From Siccirubricoccus sp. G192 (GTDB lineage Bacteria; Pseudomonadota; Alphaproteobacteria; Acetobacterales; Acetobacteraceae), in NCBI RefSeq assembly GCF_019084075.1, contig NZ_JAHREN010000001.1, positions 4,924,501 through 4,988,500 of the forward strand: DNA of 64,000 bases. The letters are read 5' to 3'. The position numbers and the translations under genes are program-made. Positions within the stretch are counted from its first letter, which is position 1. Every line of letters begins with the position of its first letter. The notes below the pieces were generated by a model. The model ran no database searches. It was given only the letters and a program-made list of their open reading frames with translations, and was not told where the DNA came from. Of the stretch, positions 25,996 through 40,980 are shown piece after piece.

Positions 25996-28018
25996 CGCGC
26001 GGGCGGGCCAGCGCGAAGACCTCCAGCCGGCGCGCCACCGCCTCCTCCTCCAGCAGCGCCGCCGCCTCGCCCGGCAGGCGCCGCCGCCAGTTCGGATGGC
26101 CTTCCACGGTGCCGGGCAGGTTCGGCTGTTCGGTGAGGGCCAGCGCGTCCTCCATCGGCAGGATCGCCAGCCGGCAGGCGGTGCCGCCGACATGCGCGAG
26201 CGCGGCGTCGAGCACGGGGTCGGTGGCCTCGGCGCCCGGTTCGTCGCCGGTGGCGGCGCCGCTTTCCAGGAAGGCGGTCCAGAGCGCACCGCGTTCGGCC
26301 CGGCGGCGCTCGCGTTCCTGCGCCGCCTGGCCGGCCTCGGGAAAGAGCGAAAGCCGCTCGCGCCAGTCGATGTCGCGGCCGCGCCACCAGCCGAGCACGG
26401 TCGGCAGGTCATGCGTGGTGGTCATTGCCGCGGCGGCGCGGGACCAGTCGCGCGGCGGCCGGAAGCCGCCCTGCTTTGTCTGCTCGAACCAGAGCACGCG
26501 CATGCCGAGGATGCCGGCACCCTCCATCCGGTCATGGAAACCCTCCGGCAGGGTGCCGAGATCCTCGCCGATGACGATGGCGCGGTGGCGGTGCGATTCC
26601 AGCGCCAGCAGCCGCAGCAGGTCCTCCACGGGATAGCGGAGATAGGCGCCCTCCGCCGGCCCGGCGCCGCGCGGCACGACCCAGAGCCGCTGCAAGCCCA
26701 TGGCATGGTCCACGCGCAACCCGCCGGCATGGCGGAAGGTGGCGCGCAGCAATTCCAGGAAGGCGCCGAATCCCTCGGCCCGCATCGCCAGCGGCGAGAA
26801 GGCGGTCAGCCCCCAATCCTGGCCGAGCGGCGAGAAGACATCCGGCGGCGCGCCCACGGAAACATCCGGCAGGATCTCCCGCTGCCGCGACCAGGCATGG
26901 CTGCCGCCGCCATCGGTGCCGACCGCGAGATCGGCGATCAGCCCGATCGGCATGCCGGCCTCGCAGGCCGCCCGCTGCGCCGCGCCGCGCGAGGCATCGG
27001 CAAGCCATTGGCAGAAGGCATGGAAGGCCACCTCGCGCGGGTTGTCGCGGGCGAAGCGCTGCACGCCGGGGGATTGCGGCGCATGCAGCTCCTCGGGCCA
27101 GTCGCGCCAGTGCCAGCGCGCCGGGTCCTCGGCCAGGAGATGCGCGTGCAGCGCCTCGAACCGCGCATGGTCCTCCAGCGCCGACCCGGCCTGGTTGCGG
27201 AACTCGACGAAGCCCGGATGGTTGGCGGCGAGGTCGAACAACCCGCGTAGCCGGTCGAGCTTGCGCCGTGTCGCCGCCGGCCAGTCGATCAGCTCCGCGT
27301 CCTCGGGCGCCGCCATCGGCGGCAGGGGGCCGAGCGCCGCCTCCGGGTCGGCATGCAGCACGTTCAGCAGGATGCGGCTGGAAGGCGCATAGGGGCCGTA
27401 TTTGCCGGGGTCGGCGGCAAACAGCGCATGCGCCGGGCTGACCGCCAGCGCCGCCGCGCCGCGTCGCGCCGCCGCGCGCGCCAACTCCGCCACGCCGCCG
27501 AAATCGCCGATGCCGAGATCGCCCTCCCGTCGCAGCGAATAGATCTGCGCGGCCAGCGCCCAGGGCGCCGCGCCCTGGTGCAGCGCCGCGTCGGCATCCT
27601 CCAGGGTGAAGCAGCGCGGGGGCGCCGCCGCCACCACGGCATGGCCGGCATCGAGCGTCAGGCGGTGGTAGCCGGGCTGGCGGAGGGCCGGCAGCCGCGC
27701 CTCGCCGCCCCAGCCCCGTTCCAGCCGGCCCTCGATGGGATCGCCGCCCTCAAGCTCCAGCCGGAAGCGGTCGCCCGGCGCGGCGCCCGGCACCGCGGCG
27801 CCGTCCGGGCCGCAAGCGAGCGTCAGCAGCGGCGGCAACCGCGCCGCGAGCGCAGCCAGCGCGGCGCGCGCCTCGCCGGCATCGCCCTCCAGCCCGAGCG
27901 CGTCGAGCACGGCGCGCAGCGTCTCCGGCCCGACCGCCCGCTCCTCGCCATGCACGTCGCGCCAGGTGGTGGCGATGCCCGCGACTTCCGCCAGGTCCTG
28001 CAAGGCTGTGTCGGTCAT
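25985..28018 (-). CDS. malQ: 4-alpha-glucanotransferase MalQ (amylomaltase)
   Basis: A GH77 enzyme that transfers maltodextrin segments and recycles short oligosaccharides. It is 677 aa starting MTDTALQDLAEVAG. Catalytic Asp in GLRVDHAMGLQRLW, Glu in VIGEDLG and Asp in TTTHDLPTV are present. The bacterial N-terminal extension (about 150 residues) is also present, as in E. coli-type MalQ. The start overlaps the treZ stop (ATGA) and the 3' end overlaps treY. In this operon it would dispose of the short glucans left by GlgX and TreYZ. Confidence 0.95.
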   Translation of the reverse strand: MTDTALQDLAEVAGIATTWRDVHGEERAVGPETLRAVLDALGLEGDAGEARAALAALAARLPPLLTLACGPDGAAVPGAAPGDRFRLELEGGDPIEGRLERGWGGEARLPALRQPGYHRLTLDAGHAVVAAAPPRCFTLEDADAALHQGAAPWALAAQIYSLRREGDLGIGDFGGVAELARAAARRGAAALAVSPAHALFAADPGKYGPYAPSSRILLNVLHADPEAALGPLPPMAAPEDAELIDWPAATRRKLDRLRGLFDLAANHPGFVEFRNQAGSALEDHARFEALHAHLLAEDPARWHWRDWPEELHAPQSPGVQRFARDNPREVAFHAFCQWLADASRGAAQRAACEAGMPIGLIADLAVGTDGGGSHAWSRQREILPDVSVGAPPDVFSPLGQDWGLTAFSPLAMRAEGFGAFLELLRATFRHAGGLRVDHAMGLQRLWVVPRGAGPAEGAYLRYPVEDLLRLLALESHRHRAIVIGEDLGTLPEGFHDRMEGAGILGMRVLWFEQTKQGGFRPPRDWSRAAAAMTTTHDLPTVLGWWRGRDIDWRERLSLFPEAGQAAQERERRRAERGALWTAFLESGAATGDEPGAEATDPVLDAALAHVGGTACRLAILPMEDALALTEQPNLPGTVEGHPNWRRRLPGEAAALLEEEAVARRLEVFALARPRGGS

Positions 28019-29828
28019 CCCGGACCTTTCATCATCAGCCCGTCCGGGCCGGCGCCTGGTTGCGCCGGCTCGATCATGGCGACGCAGCAACGCGGCGGCA
28101 GCCTCCCGGTGCCCAGCGCGCCGGCGGCCCCGGCCATGCCCTCGAAGAGCACCTCCCCCGCCGCCGTGCAGGAGGCCGGCTGCGGGCCGAGGTTGCAGGC
28201 GATGGCCAGCACGCTGCCATCGCCGAGCCGCCAGCGCGCCAGCACCGCGGCCTCGCCCACCGCATGGGCGCTGATGGCGCGGGCGCCCGGCAGATGCGGC
28301 ACGATCTGCGCCTGGCGCAGCGCCAGCAGGCGGCGATGCAGCGCCAGCACCTCCGCATGCGGTGGCCGTTCCGCCTCGGCGGGGTCGGGGATGGAGGCGC
28401 GGAAGCTGGCCTCGGCATTCGGGTCGGGGATGCGCTCGCGCGTCGCAGGGTCCTGGAAGGCGACGGACTTCGCGATTCGCGCCGCCTGCCATCGCGGACC
28501 AGCGGCGCGAGGTCCGGATTGTGGTCGGTGAAGAACAGGAAGGGCGCGCTGGCGCCCCATTCCTCGCCCATGAAGAGCAGCGGAATCTGCGGGCAGAGCA
28601 GCAGCAGCGCCGTGGCGGCCGCCAGCGCCCGCGGCTCCGCCAGCCGTGCCAGCCGCTCGCCGAAGGCGCGATTGCCGACCTGGTCGTGGTTCTGCAGGAA
28701 GAGCACGAAGGCGGTAGGCGGCAGGTGCGCCGAGGGCTCCCCGCGCGGTGCGCCGAGATGTGCCGAATGCTGGCCCTGGAACAGGAACCCCTGTTCCAGC
28801 ACGGTGGCGAGCTTCTCGGCACCGTTCCCGGAGAAATCCTCGTAATAGCCCTCGCGCTCGCCGGTCAGCAGCGGGTGCAGGATGTTGTGGCCGTCATCGT
28901 TCCACTGCGCGTCGAAGCCGCCGGCCGGGCGCAGGTGGCGGGCGGCGTTGCGCTCGTTCTCCAGCACGAGATGGATCTGGCGGTCCGGGATCTCCCGGCG
29001 GAGGCGGGCCGCCAGCGCGTCCAGCCAACCGGCTTCCGCGATGGCATGGACGGCATCGAAGCGCAGCCCGTCCATGCGGTATTCGTTCAGCCAGTAGAGC
29101 GCGTTCTCCTCGAAATAGTCGCGTACCGCGGGCTCGCGGAAATCGATGGCGGCGCCCCAGGGGGTGTGCACGCCCTCGTCGAAGAAGCGCTTCGCATAGG
29201 CGTGCAGATAGGCGCCATCCGGGCCGAAATGGTTGTAGACGACATCGAGGAAGACCATCAGCCCCAGGCCATGCGCGGCATCCACCAGGGATTTCAGCTC
29301 GTCAGGCGTGCCATAGGCGCTATCCGGCGCATAGGGCAGCACGCCGTCATAGCCCCAGTTCCGCGCGCCCGGGAAATCGCCGATCGGCATCAGCTCGATC
29401 GCGGTGATCCCCAGTTCGCGGAGGCGCGGCAGCGCCGCCTGCACGCCGGCGAAGCCGCCCATGGTGCCGGCATGCACCTCATACAGCACCACCTCATGCC
29501 AGGGCCGGCCGCGCCACCCGGCATGGCGCCAGGCGAAGGCGCGGGGATCGACCACCACCGAGGCATCATGCACATCGCCCGCCTGCAGCCGCGAAGCCGG
29601 GTCCGGCACGGCAAGGTCCGGCGCGACGCGGAAGCGGTAGCGCGCCCCGGCGCCGGCCGGCGCCTCCAGCGCGAACCAGCCCTCCGCCTCCGCCTGCATC
29701 GGCAGCGGCTGCCCGCCCTCGACCTCCAGCAGCACGCCAGCGCTGTCCGGCGCCCAAAGGCGGAAGCGGGTGCGCCCAGGGGCCAGCAGCGTGGCGCCCC
29801 AGCGCGTTGGCTGGGCGAAGCGCGTCAC
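28015..29828 (-). pseudogene. treZ: Malto-oligosyltrehalose trehalohydrolase TreZ, frameshifted
   Basis: A GH13 enzyme that releases free trehalose from the TreY product. The N-terminal CBM48-like domain is followed by VLYEVHAGTM, LDVVYNHFGPDG, catalytic Asp in GLRFDAVHAI, Glu in LVLENERN and FLQNHDQVGNRA. After LVRDGRRRE the frame breaks. The sequence reads GAATCG where GAATTCG would continue REFAKSVAFQDPATRERIPD, so one T (an A next to 28475 on the plus strand) is missing. Repaired, the protein is 604 aa and ends with an ATGA overlap on malQ. Probably an error rather than decay. Confidence 0.92.
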
Positions 29829-31927
29829 GGCGGCAGGCGCGCCGTGAGCAGCGCCACGGCGCGGGGCGCCACCGGCACCGCCTCATCCGGCACCGGCCGC
29901 TCCTCCGCCTCCGGATGCGCGCTGCTGAGCACGAGCCGCCAGTCGAGGCGCGGCTGCGGCAGGGCGAAGGCATGGCCGGCGCCATCCGCGTTCAGCAGCA
30001 GCAAGATGACATCGACGCTGCCATCCGGCGCCACCGTCGCGCGGCGCATCGCCAGGGTGCGCGCCTCCGGCTCGTTCCAGGCATCGGGCGCCATGGCCTG
30101 GCCGTGCTGGTCGAACCAGGCGATGTCGTTCAGCCCCGGCCGCAGCTCCGTGCCGCCATGCAGGAAGACCGCCGGGCGCAACGGCGGCAGGCGGTGGCGG
30201 AGCGCGATCAGCCGGGCGGTGAAGCGGTTGAGCGCCTCCGCCTCCGGCGTTGCGGCGCGGGCCCAGTCGAACCAGCTGGTCTCGTTGTCCTGGCAATAGG
30301 CGTTGTTGTTGCCGCCCTGGGTGCGGCCCATCTCGTCGCCGCCGAGCAGCATCGGCGTGCCGGCGGAGGCAAACAGCGTGGCCAGCATGGCGCGCTTCAC
30401 CGCGACGCGCGTGGCGTTGATCGCGCCGTCCTCGGTCTCGCCCTCCACGCCCCAGTTGCTGCTGTGGTTGTCGGAATGGCCGTCGCGGTTGTCCTCGCCA
30501 TTCGCCTCATTGTGGCGCTGCTCATAGGTCACCAGGTCATGCAGCGTGAAGCCGTCATGCGAGGCGAGGAAGTTCACGCTGGCCCAGGGCCGCCGCCGCC
30601 GCCGGTCGAAGAGGTCGGCCGAGCCGGTCAGCCGCGCCGCGAGTTCCGCCCGCATGCCGGAATCGCCGCGCCAGAAGCGGCGCACGCCGTCGCGGTACTT
30701 GTCGTTCCACTCGGCGAAGCCCGGCGGGTGGTTGCCGACCTGGTAGCCACCGGGGCCGATGTCCCAGGGCTCGCTGATGAGCTTCACGCGCGACAGCACG
30801 GGGTCCTGCCGCACCGCGTCGAAGAAGCCGGAGCCCTGGTCGAAGCCCGTCCCCTCCCGCCCCAGGATGGTGCCGAGGTCGAAGCGGAACCCGTCGACAT
30901 GGTATTCGCGCACCCAGTAGCGCAGGCTGTCCATGACCATCTGCAGCACCCGCGGATGCGAGATGTTCAGCGTGTTGCCGGTGCCGGTGTCGTTGATGTG
31001 GTAGCGCTCCTCCCCCGGCATCAGCCGGTAGTAGGAGGCGTTGTCGAGGCCGCGCCAGGAGAGCGTCGGCCCCATCTCGCTGCCTTCGCAGGTGTGGTTG
31101 TAGACGACATCCAGGATCACCTCGATGCCGGCGGCGTGCAGGCGGCGCACCGCCACCTTCACCTCGTTCCGCATCCAGGGCGCGACCAGGTAGCGCGGCT
31201 CGGGCGCGAAGAAGGCCAGGGTCGAATAGCCCCAGTAATTCCTGAGCCCCTTCGAAACCAGGAAGCGGTCCTGCAGGAAGGCCTGGACCGGCAGGAATTC
31301 GATCGCGGTGACGCCGAGCCGCTGGAGATGCTCGGCGATGCGCGGGTCCGCCAGCGCCGCGAAGGTGCCGCGCTCGCGCGGCGCGATGTCGTCCCGCCGC
31401 ATGGTGAGGCCGCGCAGATGCGCCTCGTAGATCACCGTCCGGTCCCAGGGCACGCCGGGCGGCCGGTCGTCGCCCCAATTGAAGCTGTCGTCCACCACCA
31501 CGGATTTCGGCATGGCGGGGGCGCTGTCGCGACGGTCGAAGGAGAGGTCGGCGCGGCCGGCGCCGACGCGGTAGCCGAAGAGCACATCCGCCCAGCGCAC
31601 CTCGCCGGCCAATTGCCGCGCATAGGGGTCGAGCAGCAGCTTGTGCGGGTTGAAGCGGTGCCCGCGCCGCGGCTCATAGGGGCCGAAGGCGCGATAGCCG
31701 TAGAGCAGGCCGGGCTGCGCCTCCGGCAGGTAGCCGTGCCAGACCTCGTCGGTGCATTCGGGCAAGGACAGCCGCGCGATCTCGCGCCGGCCGGCGGGAT
31801 CGAAGAGGCAGAGGTCGATGCGCTCGGCATTCGCGGAGAAGACCGCGAAATTCACGCCGAGCCCATCCCAGGTGGCCCCCAGCGGATCGGATCTGCCGGG
31901 CAGCAGGCGGTTCGGGATGGGTGGCAT
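29825..31927 (-). CDS. glgX: Glycogen debranching enzyme GlgX
   Basis: A GH13 isoamylase-type enzyme that cleaves alpha-1,6 branches from limit dextrins. It is 700 aa from MPPIPNRLLPGRSDPLGATW; the longer frame upstream belongs to glgB coding sequence. Motifs: VDDSFNWGDDRPP, YEAHLRGLT, DVVYNHTCEGSEMGPT, catalytic Asp in GFRFDLGTILGRE, Glu in ISEPWDIG, and NFLASHDGFTL. The start is 1 nt after the glgB stop and the end overlaps treZ by 4 nt. It supplies linear chains to TreY and MalQ. Confidence 0.96.
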   Translation of the reverse strand: MPPIPNRLLPGRSDPLGATWDGLGVNFAVFSANAERIDLCLFDPAGRREIARLSLPECTDEVWHGYLPEAQPGLLYGYRAFGPYEPRRGHRFNPHKLLLDPYARQLAGEVRWADVLFGYRVGAGRADLSFDRRDSAPAMPKSVVVDDSFNWGDDRPPGVPWDRTVIYEAHLRGLTMRRDDIAPRERGTFAALADPRIAEHLQRLGVTAIEFLPVQAFLQDRFLVSKGLRNYWGYSTLAFFAPEPRYLVAPWMRNEVKVAVRRLHAAGIEVILDVVYNHTCEGSEMGPTLSWRGLDNASYYRLMPGEERYHINDTGTGNTLNISHPRVLQMVMDSLRYWVREYHVDGFRFDLGTILGREGTGFDQGSGFFDAVRQDPVLSRVKLISEPWDIGPGGYQVGNHPPGFAEWNDKYRDGVRRFWRGDSGMRAELAARLTGSADLFDRRRRRPWASVNFLASHDGFTLHDLVTYEQRHNEANGEDNRDGHSDNHSSNWGVEGETEDGAINATRVAVKRAMLATLFASAGTPMLLGGDEMGRTQGGNNNAYCQDNETSWFDWARAATPEAEALNRFTARLIALRHRLPPLRPAVFLHGGTELRPGLNDIAWFDQHGQAMAPDAWNEPEARTLAMRRATVAPDGSVDVILLLLNADGAGHAFALPQPRLDWRLVLSSAHPEAEERPVPDEAVPVAPRAVALLTARLPP

Positions 31928-31928
31928 G

Positions 31929-34084
31929 CTACCCCTGGGGCAGGAGGATGAGGACGGCCAGCGGCGGCAGGAACAGCGGCAGGGACTGCGCGAAGCCGTG
32001 GCTCGCGACCGCCTCCGCCGCAACGGAACCGCCGTTCCCGCTGTTGGTTCCACCATAGGCGGCGCCGTCGGTGTTCAAGACCTCGTGCCAGGTGCCTTCG
32101 CGCGGCACGCCGATGCGGTAGCCATGCCGCGGCACCGGCGTCATGTTGCAGACCACCAGCGCCGGCGCCTCACCCTCGGCCCCGAAGCGCAGCCAGGCGA
32201 AGACGCTCTGCGCGCGGTCGTCGCCGACCACCCAGCGGAACCCCTCCGCCGCGCAGTCCTGGCGGTGCAGCGCCGGGATGCCGCGATAGGCGGCGTTCAG
32301 GTCATGCACCAGGCGTTGCATGCCGCGGTGGCGCGGGTCGTCGAGCAGCGGCCAGGGCAGGGCGGCGTCGTGGTTCCATTCCGTGGGCTGCGCCATCTCG
32401 CCGCCCATGAAGAGCAGCTTCTTGCCGGGATGCGTCCACATGAAGCCGAGATAGGCGCGCAGATTGGCGAATTGCTGCCAGGGGTCGCCCGGCATCTTCC
32501 CGAGCAGCGAACCCTTGCCATAGACCACCTCGTCATGGCTGAGCGGCAGGACGAAACGCTCGCTCCAGGCATAGACCAGGCCGAAGGTCATGTCGTCGTG
32601 GTGCCAGGCACGATGCGCCGGGTCATGCTCCATGTAGCGGAGCGTGTCGTGCATCCAGCCCATGTTCCATTTGTAGGTGAAGCCGAGCCCGCCCTCGCGC
32701 ACCGGCCGCGTCACGCCCGGCCAGGCGGTGCTTTCCTCCGCCACCACGATGGCGCCGGGGCAGCGTTCCGCCACCACGGTGTTGAGCTCCTGCAGGAAGG
32801 CCACGGCCTCCAGGTTCTCCCGCCCGCCATGGCGGTTCGGGATCCATTCGCCGGCTTTGCGGGAGTAGTCGCGGTAGAGCATGGAGGCCACGGCATCCAC
32901 CCGCAGCCCGTCCACATGGTAGTGCTCCAGCCAATGCAGCGCGCTGGCCAGCAGGAAGCCGCGCACCTCGTTGCGGCCGAGATTGTAGATCGCGCTGTTC
33001 CACTCCGGATGGAATCCCTCGCGCGGATCGGCATGGTCGTAGAGCGCGGTGCCGTCGAACTGGTACAGCCCATGCGGGTCGGTCGGGAAATGCGCCGGCA
33101 CCCAGTCCAGCAGCACGGCCACGCCCGCCGCATGCGCGCGGTCGACGAAGCGCGCGAAGCCGGCCGGGGTGCCGAAGCGCGCGCTCGGCGCAAACAGGCC
33201 GAGCGGCTGGTAGCCCCAGGAGCCACCGAAGGGATGTTCCATCACCGGCATGAATTGCAGATGCGTGAAGCCCATGCCCTGCACATAGGGGATCAGCCGG
33301 TCGGCCAGCCGGTCCCAGTCCGGCGATGCGCCTTCCGCATCCCGCCACCAGGAGGCGGCATGCACCTCGTAGATGGAGAGCGGCGCATCGGGCGCCTGGC
33401 GCGCGGCGCGGCTTTCCATCCAGGCCGCATCGGTCCAGGCGGCGGGCGCGGCGCCGGCGATGCGGGAGGCGGTGGCGGGCGGTGCCTCGGTCGCCAGCGC
33501 AACCGGGTCCGCCTTCAGCGGCAGCACCGCGCCATCCGGGCCGAGCAATTCGTATTTGTAGCTGAGGCCGGGGCGCAGCCGCGGGATGAACAACTCCCAG
33601 ACCCCGGCCTCCCGGCGCAGCCGCATCGGGTGGCGGCGGCCGTCCCAGCCGTTGAACTCGCCCACCACGGAGACCCTGCGCGCATTCGGCGCCCAGACCG
33701 CGAAGCGGACGCCGGCCACGCCATCCAGCACCATCGCCTGGGCGCCGAAGACCCGCGACATCTCGAAATGCCGCCCCTCCGCAAACAGGTGCAGGTCGAG
33801 CTCGCCGAGCAGCAGGCCGAAGCTGTAGGGGTCCTCCGTCTCCTGCACGGTGCCGGGCCAGGCGATGCGCAGGCGATAGGGCACCTGCCGCGCGACCCTG
33901 CCGGCGAAGAGCCCGGCGGGGTGCACGAGATCCAGCCGGCCAAGCTCCGCGCCGCCGTCCCGCGCCAGCACGGTCACGCCGCGGGCGCCGGGCTGGAAGC
34001 TGCGCAGCTCCTCGCCATGCGGGCCGAGCAGGGCGAAGGGGTCGCCGTGGCGGCCCGCCACCAGGGCTTCGATGCCGGCCTCCA

Positions 34085-34088
<4 letters not shown>
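31929..34088 (-). CDS. glgB: 1,4-alpha-glucan branching enzyme GlgB
   Basis: It introduces alpha-1,6 branches into the linear glucan made by GlgE. The protein is 719 aa from MMEAGIEALVAGRHGDPF, with the ATG overlapping the treS stop (ATGA). It has two N-terminal beta-sandwich domains (GPHGEELRSFQPGARGV; VRFAVWAPNARRVSVVGEFN), then catalytic Asp in GLRVDAVASMLYRDY, Glu in VVAEESTAWPG and PLSHDEVVYGKGSLLGKMPG. All key residues are intact. This is the full-length GlgB type. Confidence 0.97.
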
Positions 34089-37367
<3,279 letters not shown>

Positions 37368-37368
<1 letters not shown>

Positions 37369-40300
37369 CAGACGCCCTCCGCCGGGCGCACGCGCCAGAT
37401 GCCGAAGGGCAGTTCCCCGGGATCGAGGCGCAGCCGCTGCGTCTTGCCGGCCCAGGTGAAGCGGTGGCCGCGCAGCAGGTCCTCCGCCTCCAGCGCCGCA
37501 TGATCCGGCAATCCCCATTCCCAGAGCGGCAATTCCACCGTCGCCTCCTGCACTGCATGCGGATCGAGGCTGACGGCGCAGAGCACGACGTTGCCACGGT
37601 CCGGCGTTGATTTCCGGTACCATAGCACGCGGTCGTTGAAGGCATTGTGGAAGGCGATGCCCAGATGCGTCTGCAAGGCGGGATTGGCGCGGCGGATCAT
37701 GTTCAGGCGGGTGATCTCCTCGACGATGTCGCCCGGCCGGCGGTCCGGCCAGGCGCGGATCTCGTATTTCTCCGAGTCCAGGTATTCCTCGCGGCCCGGC
37801 AGCGGCGTGGCCTCGCAGAGCTCGAAGCCCTGGTACATGCCCCAGAGGCCCGAGAGCGTGGTCGCCAGCGCCGCGCGGATGAGATGGCCGGCGCGGCCGC
37901 CGGTCTGCAGGAAGGGCGGGTTGATGTCGGGGGTGTTGACGAAGAAGTGGGGCCGGAAGAAGTCGCGCGGTGCCGTCGTCGTCAGCTCCGTCAGGTAGTC
38001 CTGGATCTCCTGCTTCTCGTTCCGCCAGGTGAAGTAGGTATAGGACTGGCTGAAGCCGATCTTGGCCAGCCGGTACATCACCTTGGGGCGGGTGAAGGCC
38101 TCGGCCAGGAAGACCGCGTCGGGGTGGCGCGCGCGGATGTCGGCGATCAGCCATTCCCAGAAGGGGAAGGGCTTGGTGTGCGGGTTGTCCACCCGGAAGA
38201 GCAGCACGCCCTGCTCCACCCAGAAGCGCACCACGTCGCGCAGCGCGATCCAGAGGGAGGGCACTGCGCCCTCGTTGTAGAAATCGACGTTGACGATGTC
38301 CTGGTACTTCTTCGGCGGATTCTCGGCGTAGCGGAGCGACCCGTCCGGCCGCCAGTCGAACCACGCCTTGTGTTGCTTCAGCCAGGGATGGTCCGGGCTG
38401 CACTGGATGGCGAAGTCGAGCGCCAGCTCCAGCCCATGGTCGCGCGCCGCCGCGACCAGGCGGCGGAAATCCTCCAGCGTGCCGAGCTGCGGGTGGATGG
38501 CATCGTGCCCACCCTCCTCCGAGCCGATGGCATAGGGGCTGCCGGGGTCGTCCGGCCCCGGCGTCAGGGTGTTGTTCCGCCCCTTGCGGAAGGCACGGCC
38601 GATCGGGTGGATCGGCGGGAAATACAGCACGTCGAAGCCCATGGCGCGGATATGCGGCAGGCGGCGGATCACGTCGTCGAAGGTGCCGTGCCGCTGCGGG
38701 TCGCCGCTTTGGCTGCGCGGGAACAGCTCGTACCAGCTGGCGAAGCGGGCGCCGGTGCGCTCCGCCTCGACTGGCAATTCGGCACTGCGGGTGCGGAAGG
38801 GGCGGTCATCCGCCGCCGCCATGAAGCGCGCCATCTCGGCCGAGAGCAGCAGGGTCAGCCGCTCGGCCTCCTGCGCCGTGGCCAGCCGCGCCGCCAGCTC
38901 GGCCAGCGCGCCTCCCGCCCGTTCGGCGGCACCGGCCACCAGCAGCCGGCCCTCCTCCAGTTCCAGCGCGACCGGCACCCCGGCGCTGTGCTTCTTCTCC
39001 AGCTCGTCGCGGAAGCTGGCGAAGGCATCGCGCCAAGCTTCCACCATGAAGACGTGGCGGCCCATCCGCTCCAGCGGGAAGGCGGCGGCCCAGCGGTCAT
39101 TGCCGAGCGGCCGGAGCCGCGCCTCCCGCCAGTCCGGCTCATCCGCCGGGCGCCAGAGCAACGCGGCGCCGAGCTTGTCATGGCCGTCGCAGATCAGGTC
39201 GCAGGAAACCTCCACCACCTCCCCCACCACGCGCTTCACCGGGAAGCGGCCGGCATCCACCGTGGGCGTCACCGCCTCAATGCCGATGCGCGGCGCCTCG
39301 GCTGCGGCGAGGGCATCCTCGTCCTCGGGGAGCAGGATGGGCCGCGGCGCCTCGGCCTCGAAGAGCCGCACCTCGCCGGCGTCGAGATGCAGGGTGGCGC
39401 CGGGCACCAGCGCCTCGCCCGCTTCGGGCCAGGCCGGGCGGAAGCGGGCGAAGCCGCCGCCGGCGCCAGGCAGCAGCGCCTCCGCAGAGACCGGGGCGCC
39501 GGCGCGGAGATCGGCATTGGCCAGCACCAGGCCCGCCGATCGCGCCAGCCGCGCATCCGCCGCCCCGGCCCGCAGCAGCGCCGCCACCGGCGCGGCGGGG
39601 CCGGAGAGCGGCCGCAACTCCGCCGGCTCCAGCCGCCGGGGCGTCAATTGCGCATTGGCGGCGCGGAGTTCGGCGGAGAGGTCGAAGCCGGCATGGCTGC
39701 GCAGCCATGCCCAATCCCCCGGCCGGTCGCGGGCGGGGTCGAGCGGCCGGCGGGCGCCGTATTCGAAGCCCATCGGCACCAGCATCCCGGCGCCGATCCC
39801 GGCGGCCACCCGGAGGTGCCGCCGCGCCGCCCGCTCCGCCATCAGCGGGTCCTCGAAATGCCCGGCGAGGCGCGGGCCGAAGGGCGCCTCCACCGTGGCG
39901 ATGGCAGGCGCGATGGTGGCCAGCCGCGCCGCCTCCTCGGCCAGCCAGGCGCCGCGCAGGTCCCACCAGGCCAGGCTGTCGAAGACCGCGGCGAAGCCGG
40001 CGCCGGCGAGCGAAGGCACGGCGGGGGCCGGCAGGCCGGCGGTCCAGGCCAGGAAGCGGCAGTCCGGCAGGGCATCGGCCAGGCGGCGCCAGAGGCTGGC
40101 CGGCACCCGCGCCGGAGCATCGCAGCGGAAGCCCGCCACGCCGGCAGCGGCGAAGCGGCGCAGCCGGGCCTCCCACCACTCGCCCAGCGCCGCCTCCACC
40201 GCCGCATCCTCCAGCCGGGCGCGCAGCGCGCCGCGTTCGGGCAGGGGCATCCGGGGGTCGAGCGGCAGGGCACCGGCGGCATCCTCGAACCAGCCAGGAT

Positions 40301-40802
40301 GAGCGGCGGCCAGGGCGCCATCGGCGCCGGCCCGGTCCAGCACCAGATCCAGATACAGCGAAAGCCCCTGCGCCCGGGCCCGGCCGGCCAGCGCCTCCAG
40401 CACCGCGGCGGCATCGCCCGGCGCCTCCAGCACGGGATGCGGCGCATCGGGGTCGCCGGTATGGAAGAGGTTGCCGCTGCCGCCCGGGGCGAAGACCGGC
40501 GCCAGCAGCACCGCATCGAAGCCAAGCCCGGCGGCATGCGCGAAGGCGGCATCCCAGGCGGGCAGCGGGCCGATCAGCAACGGATGCAGCAGATAGAGCC
40601 GTGGCACAGCCGGGGCCGGGGGCTGTGCCGGAGCCTGGCCCGGCATGGCGGGGCGGGACTCCTGGCCGCGCGGCGCCGCTGCCCCGGAAAGCCCGGCACC
40701 GGCCGCCGTGCCCGGGGCGGAGCCCGGGCTGGCCGCCGGAGGCGCGGATGCCGGCGCGACAGGATGCGCCGCCTTCGGCCTTTTGCCGCGTCGTTCTGCC
40801 AT
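37368..40802 (-). CDS. glgE: Alpha-1,4-glucan:maltose-1-phosphate maltosyltransferase GlgE with an N-terminal GH13-like extension
   Basis: GlgE extends alpha-glucan with maltose units from maltose-1-phosphate. The canonical GlgE occupies roughly residues 480-1144 (PKRVVGEVVEVSCDLICDGH, FASWYELFPRSQ, nucleophile in FRVDNPHTKPF, acid/base in LAEAFTRPKVMY, NTPDINPPF). In front is a Pro/Ala-rich linker (about 1-65) and a ~410-residue degenerate GH13-like barrel (YLLHPLLIGPLPAWD, FRCDAPARVPASLW, PMGFEYGARRPLD). The usual enzyme is about 660-700 aa. ATG 40802 is preferred to an upstream TTG at 40814. It is first in the eight-gene operon. Confidence 0.95.
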
Positions 40803-40980
40803 CCCAACCCCCAAAACCTACCCCCGGCGAACGCGCCGGGCCTGCATCGGTCGGCCCGGCCCGTCTTCACGGATGCGAGAGGCGGTGCCGGGGGCCAATC
40901 CGAAGCAGCGTGGCACGGAAGTGGCATGAGAGCATGCCGGGCCTTTGCGGGCCTCCGGCCCGCGCCACAGGAGCCATCCG
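40803..40980. promoter_or_regulatory. Divergent promoter region, glgE operon versus cupin-hemN unit
   Basis: 178 bp separate the glgE start (minus) from a short leader ORF (plus). It must hold the promoter of the eight-gene trehalose/glucan operon and probably that of the cupin-hemN unit. I cannot assign -35/-10 boxes with confidence. Confidence 0.45.
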